Assembly (NCBI RefSeq): GCF_900107765.1
Contig: NZ_FNQY01000011.1
Span: forward strand, 62,001-126,000
DNA from: Arachidicoccus rhizosphaerae
GTDB taxonomy: Bacteria; Bacteroidota; Bacteroidia; Chitinophagales; Chitinophagaceae
Direction of reading: 5' to 3'
DNA length: 64,000 bases
Below the pieces are notes generated by a model, which was not told the DNA's origin, searched no databases, and saw only the letters and a program-made list of their open reading frames with translations. A program made the translations under genes and the position numbers. Positions 53,919 to 62,473 of this stretch are shown piece by piece. Within the stretch, counting starts at the first letter, position 1; each line of letters opens with the position of its first letter.

Positions 53919-53926
53919 CAAAGATA
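53919..53926 (-). promoter_or_regulatory. Putative -7 element (TATCTTTG) for engB
   Basis: TATCTTTG on the minus strand ends 4 nt before the engB ATG; no ribosome-binding site is present. Confidence 0.45.
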
Positions 53927-54162
53927 ACATATCCGGCCCAAAGGGCAGAAAAACAGCGGGCACCCCTGTCAACTTCTCTGTGATTTATTATCCCGTTTTT
54001 AAGGTGGGAAAGCAGGCTGCATTGTTTATACCGCACTACGCGTCCCTTGGTAAGCCTTTGACTCCCTTAGTATCCTCTGAAAAAACCAATCCCCTATCTG
54101 ATAATTTTGCTAATTTTATTGTTTATCCGGTTATTTAGTGCAGCACGTACAGCAATTTAAAA

Positions 54163-55200
54163 ATGAAAAGACCACCCGATATGCGACCTTTTTTCTTACT
54201 TACCCTCCTTTCGCTACTGAGCCTGGAGATTACCGCGGCCCAAAGCGCGGAGGTAGCCCATATACACATTCTTGACAGTGGCCGGTCCACCAATTTAAGG
54301 GGACTCAGTTCCCGGGACGGATCAGAAATATGGGTAAGCGGTTCCAACGGCTGGGTAGGACATACTAAGGACGGCGGGAGCTCCTGGAACTGGCTGCAAC
54401 CTCAAGGTTATCAGCAACGGGATTTTAGAGACGTCCAGGCCCTTGGCAATGGCTCGGCAGTTATTATGGGTATCGACACACCGGCTGTGCTACTCAAAAC
54501 TACCAGTGGCGGCACTGCCTGGAAGCAGGTATATTTTAATAATACGCCCGGTATGTTTTTAGATGCCATGGATTTTTCAGACAATCAAAACGGGATTGTG
54601 GTGGGTGACCCGGTTGGCGGACAGATATTTTTAGCGCGAACCCAGGACGGGGCTGAAAGCTGGCAGGCATTTACGCCTGTTTTTAAAGATTCTGTTCTCA
54701 GTGGGGAAGCTTTTTTTGCTGCCAGCGGCAGCAATATCCACCTGGAGGACGGCGGTTATTTTCTACTGCCCAGCGGAGGAGCCGTCTCCAGATTCTGGAA
54801 TAGCAGCCGTCAGCGCGCACCCGTATTACTGCCGCTGCAACAGGGTATTTTATCCGCCGGCCCCAACGGCATGGATGTGCAGGGTAACATCATCGCTATT
54901 GCAGGAGGAGATTATACAAAGCCAGGACAGGGTGACAGTTGTTTTGCGCTGTCTTTTAACGGTGGTAGAACCTGGGAGCCGCAGCATGCCTTACCGGGTT
55001 ATGGAAGTGCGGTTGCGATTATTAATAAGCATACGCTGATTGCCTGCGGACTCACCGGCGTATGGATCAGCTATACGAGCGGTAAATCCTGGCAGACCCT
55101 GGATAACACGCCTTTTAATGCGCTGCTTTATATTAAAAAACAAAACCGGTTGTTACTGGCAGGCCCTCATGGCAAAATCGGTGTCCTGGAGAACTTTTAA
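54163..55200 (+). CDS. Secreted Ycf48-like / BNR-repeat beta-propeller protein
   Basis: This 345-residue protein has a signal peptide (ends near ITAAQS). Repeated units with an aromatic Asp-box-like end appear along the sequence: TKDGGSSWNW, TSGGTAWKQV, TQDGAESWQAF, FNGGRTWEPQ and YTSGKSWQTL. This is the pattern of Ycf48-like and BNR propellers. The protein has no sialidase arginine triad. Ycf48 itself is a photosystem assembly factor, so the name tells only the fold. A TAATTTTG box at 54102-54109 is about 53 nt upstream. Confidence 0.8.
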   Translation: MKRPPDMRPFFLLTLLSLLSLEITAAQSAEVAHIHILDSGRSTNLRGLSSRDGSEIWVSGSNGWVGHTKDGGSSWNWLQPQGYQQRDFRDVQALGNGSAVIMGIDTPAVLLKTTSGGTAWKQVYFNNTPGMFLDAMDFSDNQNGIVVGDPVGGQIFLARTQDGAESWQAFTPVFKDSVLSGEAFFAASGSNIHLEDGGYFLLPSGGAVSRFWNSSRQRAPVLLPLQQGILSAGPNGMDVQGNIIAIAGGDYTKPGQGDSCFALSFNGGRTWEPQHALPGYGSAVAIINKHTLIACGLTGVWISYTSGKSWQTLDNTPFNALLYIKKQNRLLLAGPHGKIGVLENF

Positions 55201-55242
55201 GTGCTAATAAGCCCGGGATGTTTCAGATGTCAGGAATTTATG

Positions 55243-55250
55243 TAATTTCG
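55243..55250 (+). promoter_or_regulatory. Putative -7 element (TAATTTCG) for small acidic protein gene
   Basis: TAATTTCG fits TAnnTTyG, with TTTC 18 nt upstream, 28 nt before the ATG at 55279. Confidence 0.3.
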
Positions 55251-55278
55251 GAGTAGTCAAACCCAAACGCTTAAGGTT

Positions 55279-55551
55279 ATGCAATCCTTTATCATTAATA
55301 TTCCGGATGAAAAAGTAGACTTTTTTCTGGAACTGGCTGAAATGCTGGATTTTGAAGTCCTGGAAATCGAAGAGGACGAATTTACCGTGGAAGACGATAC
55401 GCCGGCCGAGGAGCCTCAGCCTAAACGTCCGGATACTACATTCCGTAAAAATGCCAAAAAGGATAAAAACAATCAGGAGGATTCCTTCAGTGACGATCCG
55501 TTTTTGGACTGGGACGCAGAAAGGCAAAATGCCAAAAAGAATAAATACTGA
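55279..55551 (+). CDS. Small acidic hypothetical protein
   Basis: This 90-residue soluble protein has an ordered N-terminus (MQSFIINIPDEKVDFFLELAEMLDFEVLEIEE), a beta-alpha-beta pattern similar to many small Bacteroidota proteins that often sit with toxin genes. An acidic middle and a Lys/Asn-rich tail follow. No toxin-like partner is nearby and the gene appears intact. It is followed 48 nt later by a lipoprotein gene. Function unknown. Confidence 0.6.
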   Translation: MQSFIINIPDEKVDFFLELAEMLDFEVLEIEEDEFTVEDDTPAEEPQPKRPDTTFRKNAKKDKNNQEDSFSDDPFLDWDAERQNAKKNKY

Positions 55552-55599
55552 AAATCATTACCTTTCCAGTTTTCAACTATTGATTTAAACGCAGCACCC

Positions 55600-56040
55600 A
55601 TGATCAACCATTCGAAAAATAAAAGACCGGCATTTTTGATAGCCGGCATGACTTTGTTTGCAGGCCTCACCTTTTACAGTTGCACGAAGGATGACACATC
55701 TACAGCGGACAATTATCAACTGGAAGGCACCTGGCAGCTATACAAGACACAATCAGGGGCGCTGCCCGACTCTACCTACGAACTCAGTTCGGATAACGAA
55801 ATTATTTTTGCACCTAAATATTATTGGCGTTACCATAACGGAGCACTTCTTGATTCGGGCACCTACTTTCTGACCAGCAGCGAACTCAGTGACTCAGGTT
55901 TTTATGCCCAGATCAATGACGAAAATCAAACTTTCAGCACGCTGATTTTAAAGGGAGACACCCTGTTTTTAAGTGGCCGGGGTATTATTATGAATACGGA
56001 AACTTTTATAAAAACATCCGACAACAGCACCCAGCCTTAA
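55600..56040 (+). CDS. Putative lipoprotein with lipocalin-like domain
   Basis: This 146-residue protein has a lipobox (GLTFYSCTK, Cys28). A beta-barrel-like body with LEGTWQLYKTQSGALPDS near the start and repeated short strands resembles the lipocalin-like domain common in Bacteroidota lipoproteins. It would be anchored to the outer membrane. No ligand is suggested. It ends before an imperfect terminator. Confidence 0.6.
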   Translation: MINHSKNKRPAFLIAGMTLFAGLTFYSCTKDDTSTADNYQLEGTWQLYKTQSGALPDSTYELSSDNEIIFAPKYYWRYHNGALLDSGTYFLTSSELSDSGFYAQINDENQTFSTLILKGDTLFLSGRGIIMNTETFIKTSDNSTQP

Positions 56041-56086
56041 AATAGACGACACTTGCGGTAACGCTGTTTTACACATTCATAAAATC

Positions 56087-56128
56087 AAATCGCCACCATT
56101 TTAATACTTAAATGATGGCGATTTTTTT
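56087..56128 (+). terminator. Terminator after lipoprotein gene
   Basis: AAATCGCCACCATTT and AAATGATGGCGATTT form a 15-bp stem with one G-U pair, followed by seven T residues. Confidence 0.8.
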
Positions 56129-56179
56129 AATTCTAAACACTAAACTCTAAACTCTATTTCAAATTTCGGTATCCTGAAC

Positions 56180-56755
56180 TTACCGGCTGCGCTGGGTTCT
56201 GCTGGTGGTAGTTCTGCTTGCGCCCCTGCTGTCCTGTTTAATGGTACGATTGGTTTGCTTAATCGCCTTTTTTTCCTCTTTTTTAACGATCGTAGTATTA
56301 CGGCGGTCGTTATTATTACCATTACCAGGTCTGTTATTACCATAATGGTTACCATTATTACGCATGGCTTTATAGGCATTATTATCTCTTAACATAGGCT
56401 GAGGACTATGCCCTTTATACTTACCATAATGTTCAATATCATATTTGTTATTCTGATAAGGATTTTTACGGTTTACAACCACCTTATAGGAATTATAGAT
56501 ATTGTAGTTACGATAGTAACCTGGTAAGGTACTGGCAAAATGCCATCTGTTGTTCAACAGGTAGATGTATTGCGCAGTCACCACATTGTAGTAGGCATTG
56601 ATATCAGGAAGATAATAATAATCTACATAATCATATCCGGCAGGTCCCCACTCTGGCTGGCTTCCTATATTAATGCTGATATTGATCTGTGCTTTAGACT
56701 GACCGGTAAAAAATACACCGGCAAGAACACTCATTATAACGATAATCTTTTTCAT
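56180..56755 (-). CDS. Secreted hypothetical protein with basic tail (paralogue A)
   Basis: This 191-residue protein has a signal peptide (ends near QSKAQ, residue 22). The mature N-terminus reads INIGSQPEWGPAGYDYVDYY, then PDINAYYNVVTAQYIYLLNN and WHFASTLP; residues about 23-125 match the neighbouring paralogue at 57139 closely. The C-terminal 60 residues are Asn/Arg/Lys-rich and divergent. No motif of known function is present. Such WGP...YYYLPD proteins are known only as conserved hypotheticals. Tandem copies suggest recent duplication. Confidence 0.65.
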   Translation of the reverse strand: MKKIIVIMSVLAGVFFTGQSKAQINISINIGSQPEWGPAGYDYVDYYYLPDINAYYNVVTAQYIYLLNNRWHFASTLPGYYRNYNIYNSYKVVVNRKNPYQNNKYDIEHYGKYKGHSPQPMLRDNNAYKAMRNNGNHYGNNRPGNGNNNDRRNTTIVKKEEKKAIKQTNRTIKQDSRGASRTTTSRTQRSR

Positions 56756-57138
56756 AACTTAAAATTTAACGGGTTAAATAATTTAAATACCCTATGCTAA
56801 TTTTATCCTTTTGTGCTTTTGCTTCAAATCTTTTTACTGAACCGTCGCACATATATAAGATGGCCAATTGTATTTGAAGTTAATTCTGAAAGGTTAGTTT
56901 TAGGTAAAATCGACCAATCTTTCGGTAATCTGGTTAAATCAACCTGTCTGGCCCCTTATCAAAATAAAATTTAATTGATTATCAATAAATTAAGAACTTT
57001 CACCTGTGGATCGGTCTGGCGCTCACATAAAAACCATCACCCTTGTTTTTATCTTTAGAACAGACCTTGCTGATAATTTACGGGAAGGTGATGGTTTTTA
57101 AAATTTCTGTTTAAAATGCATCCCCATACGGGCAGACA
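56756..57138 (-). other. 383-bp AT-rich spacer between tandem paralogues
   Basis: The spacer between the two duplicated genes holds a possible terminator at 57029-57099 and no open reading frame of note. A TTTG followed after 19 nt by TAAAATTA, on the minus strand near 56800-56830, is a poor promoter match for paralogue A. Confidence 0.5.
57029..57099 (-). terminator. Possible terminator after paralogue B
   Basis: AAAAACCATCACC pairs with GGTGATGGTTTTT over a 45-nt loop with short T-runs. It sits 40 nt past the stop codon of the gene ending at 57139. Confidence 0.55.
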
Positions 57139-57645
57139 TTAATGGCCGGCTTTGTCAGACTTATTCTGCCCCTGCCTGCTATTTGTTTTTTTCTCAGATG
57201 GCTCCTTGGTTTTCTTGTTGCTTTTGCCGCTTTTAGAATTTCCCTGGTTTTTTATATTCTTATAGTCCTGATTATCCCTTAGCATTTGCTGACCGGTCTG
57301 CCCTTTATATTTACCATAATTTTGAATATCCTGTTTATTGTTCTGGTAAGGCTTTTCCCGGTTAACGACTACCTTATAGGCGTTATACACATTGTAGTTT
57401 TTATACCGGCTGGGTAATTTTTTTGCAAAATGCCATTTATTATTGAGTAAATAAATATACTGCGCCGTAGAAATATTGTAATACGCATTGATGTCCGGCA
57501 GGTAATAATAATCCACATGATTATAGCCTGAAGGCCCCCACTCCGGCTGACTACCGATATTTACGTTTACATTCACCTGCGCCTTCACATGACCGGCTAA
57601 AAGTACTGCAGCAAAAAGGCTGAGCATTACCAAAACTTTTTTCAT
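57139..57645 (-). CDS. Secreted hypothetical protein with basic tail (paralogue B)
   Basis: This 168-residue protein has a signal peptide (ends near HVKAQ, residue 23). The segments NVNIGSQPEWGPSGYNHVDYY, PDINAYYNISTAQYIYLLNN, and YKVVVNREKPYQNNKQDI match paralogue A downstream. The final 40 residues are rich in Lys, Ser and Gly (KSGKSNKKTKEPSEKKTN). A gene duplication with tail divergence is the simplest reading. The strong positive charge of the tail could bind polyanions such as LPS, but this is inference. Confidence 0.65.
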   Translation of the reverse strand: MKKVLVMLSLFAAVLLAGHVKAQVNVNVNIGSQPEWGPSGYNHVDYYYLPDINAYYNISTAQYIYLLNNKWHFAKKLPSRYKNYNVYNAYKVVVNREKPYQNNKQDIQNYGKYKGQTGQQMLRDNQDYKNIKNQGNSKSGKSNKKTKEPSEKKTNSRQGQNKSDKAGH

Positions 57646-57891
57646 AATTTTAATTTTAAGGGTGTTTTATATCCCTGTTGTCGTTGTTTAATCCCACAAA
57701 GATAGATGGGTTATCCGTGTCAAAGGAACAAGCAGCGTGCTAGGTTTGGCAAAAATCGACCAGGCCTTTAGTTTTAAAGACCAATGCGTTTTATTTGTCT
57801 ATTGCCAGGCAGCATTAATAGACAACCATACATCAAATGTTTAATGGCGGCAGGATTTAACCGGTATAGAGAGCAGCACTTCCTGCAAAAT

Positions 57892-59067
<1,176 letters not shown>

Positions 59068-59127
59068 TTAGAGAAACAATCCGGTTACTTTTAAAGGCTG
59101 CCATAAAATCCTATCGAACACCCTTTT

Positions 59128-59153
59128 CAAAGTTAATCATTTGTTGTTAACTT
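59128..59153 (-). promoter_or_regulatory. -7 element with overlapping inverted repeat upstream of the esterase gene
   Basis: TAACTTTG (minus strand, 59135-59128) lies about 70 nt before the esterase ATG. AAGTTAA (59130-59136) and TTAACTT (59147-59153) form a 7-bp inverted repeat with a 10-nt spacer overlapping it, as an operator would. Confidence 0.35.
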
Positions 59154-59187
59154 CTCTAAATTTACAACCCCGGACATGGCAAAATCA

Positions 59188-60585
59188 CTAACGCTTTTCA
59201 GTTGTTAGGGGTGCGGGGTGCTCACGAACTTTCACTTTCATCATAGCCACCGCACCGAATACCATAAAGGCACCGGCCATCACCAGGGAATAAATAGCAT
59301 TGCTATGGTAAAAGTATTTAAGGATGAGGCCGCCCAGCAGTCCATTCACAATTTGCGGAATGGTAATAAAGAAATTAAAAATCCCCATATATACGCCCAT
59401 TTTTCTGGCAGGCAGAGAAGAGGCCAAAATAGCATAAGGCATAGCCAGGATACTTCCCCATGCCATCCCGATGCCAACCATCGGGGCTAATAACCAGTAT
59501 TTGCTCTGAATAAAATATATGGATATCAGACTGATACCTCCGATTAATAATGAACCGGCATGCGTCGCTTTTTTGCCCAGCTTTTTGGCAATGGAGGGCA
59601 ACAGCAAAGCATACACAGCCGATACACCGTTATAAACGCCAAATAGCACTCCGACCCAGTTTCCGGCATCTGCATAGGCCGCAGAAGCGGTATCAGCGGA
59701 TGGAAGATGATAAATATGTTCCGCTACGGCGGGGGTCGTAAAAACCCACATGGAAAATAAGGCAAACCAGGAAAAAAACTGCACCCATCCCAGCTGGCGC
59801 ATGGTCAGCGGCATTTTTCGGATATCCCTGATGATTGTTTTTATGCTGCCTTCACTTTTAATCACTTCATCCACGACGTCCAGCTCTTTGATTTCATTTT
59901 GCTCATACAGCTTTGCCTGCTCGGGACTATATTCCTTGGTGGTAAATATGGTCCATAGGATGGCTGCCACCAGCACCGCCGCCCCGATATAAAAGGTAAT
60001 GATGACGTTTAAGGGCACTTCGCCCGCAGCCGCCGTAGCCTGTACATGAAACACTTCAGCCAGTAAATAAGGCATGACGGAGCCAAGAATCGCTCCTGCC
60101 CCGATCAGAAAAGTCTGAATGGAAAAGCCAAGGCTCGCCTGACTATCCGGCAACTTGTCTGCGACAAGCGCCCTGAAAGGCTCCATGGCCACATTAATGG
60201 AAGCGTCGGTAAGCATCAGCATACTTGCGCCCACAATGATCGGCGGTAATAAATAAGCCAGAAAAGAGGCATTGGGCATCACCATCAAGGCAAGGGCCGT
60301 GAGTAAAGCACCGACCAGGAAGTATGGCTTTCTTCTACCGAACCTGGTCCAGGTTTTATCACTGAAATGACCGATTAAGGGCTGTATAATCATGCCCGTT
60401 AAAGGAGCCGCTAACCAGAACAAAGACAAATGATCCACTTCCGCCCCAAAAGTCTGTAAAATCCTGGAAGCATTTCCATTTTGTAAAGCAAACGCAAACT
60501 GAATCCCGAAAAAGCCGACACTCATGTTGAAGATGCTCTTAATGGATAACTTTGGCTTTGTCATTTGTATCTTTGATGTAGTCAT
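59188..60585 (-). CDS. MFS transporter, maltose/maltodextrin-type (SLC45-like)
   Basis: The protein is 465 residues from the ATG at 60585 (MTTSKIQMTKPKL); a longer ATG start at 60639 would add 18 residues. It has 12 predicted helices with QPLIGHFSDKTWTRFGRRKPYFLVGAL, the hallmark of the glycoside-pentoside-hexuronide/SLC45-like sugar carriers of Bacteroidota. Placed 77 nt after a GH13 gene, it would import maltose or oligosaccharides released by the amylases. The terminator is not clear. Confidence 0.85.
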   Translation of the reverse strand: MTTSKIQMTKPKLSIKSIFNMSVGFFGIQFAFALQNGNASRILQTFGAEVDHLSLFWLAAPLTGMIIQPLIGHFSDKTWTRFGRRKPYFLVGALLTALALMVMPNASFLAYLLPPIIVGASMLMLTDASINVAMEPFRALVADKLPDSQASLGFSIQTFLIGAGAILGSVMPYLLAEVFHVQATAAAGEVPLNVIITFYIGAAVLVAAILWTIFTTKEYSPEQAKLYEQNEIKELDVVDEVIKSEGSIKTIIRDIRKMPLTMRQLGWVQFFSWFALFSMWVFTTPAVAEHIYHLPSADTASAAYADAGNWVGVLFGVYNGVSAVYALLLPSIAKKLGKKATHAGSLLIGGISLISIYFIQSKYWLLAPMVGIGMAWGSILAMPYAILASSLPARKMGVYMGIFNFFITIPQIVNGLLGGLILKYFYHSNAIYSLVMAGAFMVFGAVAMMKVKVREHPAPLTTEKR

Positions 60586-60661
60586 GTCCTGTTGTTTTCT
60601 GAACCAAATTACTATAAACCCTTTAAATAAATGTATCATCCGGCCTTAAACAATGGCGCGC

Positions 60662-62473
60662 TTAACGAATTCGCCAAACCTGAAACCCGCCGGCCGGAAG
60701 TTCAATCTCAATGGTGTTCCCATCTAAGGCAAAGCTATCGTCATTTGTATTGGAGAGCAGCGGCCTTAAGGCCTTCGCAGCACCCAAAGACACAGAGTCC
60801 GGCAAGTTGAGTGCTGCATGCAAACTTGATTTATGGTTGAAATTTGCCGCAAAAAACAGGGTCTCCTGTTGATTATAGCGCAGATAGGCAAAACCTAGTT
60901 TACCCAGACCGGGGCTCTTAATTACTGAGAGTTTTCCATCATGCATGACGGAGTGGCGGGAGATCATCCTGAATAAACTCTGATAAAAAGCCCTTAGACT
61001 GCGCTGCCTGTCATCTAAATGCCCCCCGTCAAATTTTCCTTCATTCACCCAATGCTGATAAACAGGAATTCCCCAGTAATCAAAAAGAGTGGTTCTGCCA
61101 TCGGCTCCGCCGAAGCCCTCAGCCTCATTGGCGCTGACGCCTAACTCCTGTCCGAAATATAACAGAACCGGCCCCGGGCCGACGGTTGCAGCCACACCCA
61201 TGGCCGCTTCACCCCAGAAAGCATCTCCTGCAAAACTATTTGAGGCGATACGTTCTTCATCATGATTTTCAAGAAAGTTGAGCATATGGCCGGCAAATGG
61301 ACGCTGTTGATTCAGCACCTGCGTTATTTGCGCCGTATTTGCGCCGCTGTCATTTTTTATGATGGGTTTTAGTGCATCATATAAACCTACTTTATTATAC
61401 AGATAATCAAAGGTACCCGGTTTGGTAAAGGCGGCATATTTTTGAGGATCATACGCTTCAGCAATAAAAATAACATCCGGGTATTTGGCTTTCACCTGTG
61501 CTATAACAAAAGACCAGAATGGCAAAGGAACCATTTCTGCCATATCACATCTAAACCCATCCACTCGCTGTCCGGCCCAATAGAAAAGAATATCTCTCAT
61601 CTTTGTCCATACGGGAGGCATCGGATTAAAATGAGAGGAATCCCCGTGGAATAAGTCAATACCATAGTTCAGTTTAACTGTCTCATACCAGTCATCAATA
61701 GAAGGGTCCGGCCTGAGCACGTTATTACCCGTCACCTTTGCAGGCACCTCAGCAAACCTTCCGTCCTTTAGGGCAGAAGTAAACTCCGGCCCTCCGGCGT
61801 CCACACCGGCAGGCACTTTAAAGGCCGTACCGGGCAAATAGTAAAAATCATTATTAGCACTGAAATTCAGTGATTTATCATCTTTTGCTCCAAAATCAAC
61901 GATGCCAGCCGGTTTTTTATCGGAATGGTAACTCCGGGCCACATGATTGGGAATAAAGTCCATAATGACTTTTAAACCATGCTTATGTGTTCTGGCAATA
62001 AGGGAATCAAACTCCAGGAGGCGGTGATCAACATTTGATGCCAGATCCGGATCTACATCATAATAATCCTTTACCGCATAGGGGGAACCGGCTCTTCCTT
62101 TGACCACGTCAGGATCATCGGGCTGAATACCATACCTGCTGTAATCAGTCATGGTAGCGTGTTCCAGCACACCCGTATACCAGATATGCGTTACCCCCAA
62201 CGCTTTGATACTATCCAGTGCCCTGCCGGTAATATCATTAAACTTACCTACGCCATTTTGTTCAATAGATCCGTAAAAATGATTGGTCAGGTTCTGGTTA
62301 CCAAATAATCGTACGAATACCTGATATATAACAGGTTTAGTGGTACTGATCGCGGCTGCGGCCCGCTCACTATTTTGTTGCTTCCCCTTGTTTTGACAGC
62401 TACCTAACATCAAAACGGCCATTGCCGCCAAACAAGCCTTTTTAAGCCCTTTACAGACAAGAGATTTATTCAT
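60662..62473 (-). CDS. GH13 alpha-amylase-family lipoprotein
   Basis: This 603-residue protein has a lipobox (LMLGSCQN, Cys26) and a GH13 (beta/alpha)8 catalytic domain. The four conserved regions are visible: VIMDFIPNHVAR (I), GFRCDMAEMV (II, nucleophile Asp), VIFIAEAYDP (III, acid/base Glu) and FLENHDEER (IV, third Asp). A C-terminal beta domain closes the protein. It would cut alpha-glucans at the outer membrane or in the periplasm. Its start codon overlaps the stop of the upstream GH13 gene by one base, so the two are coupled. Confidence 0.92.
   Translation of the reverse strand: MNKSLVCKGLKKACLAAMAVLMLGSCQNKGKQQNSERAAAAISTTKPVIYQVFVRLFGNQNLTNHFYGSIEQNGVGKFNDITGRALDSIKALGVTHIWYTGVLEHATMTDYSRYGIQPDDPDVVKGRAGSPYAVKDYYDVDPDLASNVDHRLLEFDSLIARTHKHGLKVIMDFIPNHVARSYHSDKKPAGIVDFGAKDDKSLNFSANNDFYYLPGTAFKVPAGVDAGGPEFTSALKDGRFAEVPAKVTGNNVLRPDPSIDDWYETVKLNYGIDLFHGDSSHFNPMPPVWTKMRDILFYWAGQRVDGFRCDMAEMVPLPFWSFVIAQVKAKYPDVIFIAEAYDPQKYAAFTKPGTFDYLYNKVGLYDALKPIIKNDSGANTAQITQVLNQQRPFAGHMLNFLENHDEERIASNSFAGDAFWGEAAMGVAATVGPGPVLLYFGQELGVSANEAEGFGGADGRTTLFDYWGIPVYQHWVNEGKFDGGHLDDRQRSLRAFYQSLFRMISRHSVMHDGKLSVIKSPGLGKLGFAYLRYNQQETLFFAANFNHKSSLHAALNLPDSVSLGAAKALRPLLSNTNDDSFALDGNTIEIELPAGGFQVWRIR

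Noticed and set aside
54163-55200. Ycf48-like gene as a second sialidase
   Set aside because: Asp-box-like repeats are present, but the FRIP motif and arginine triad are not.
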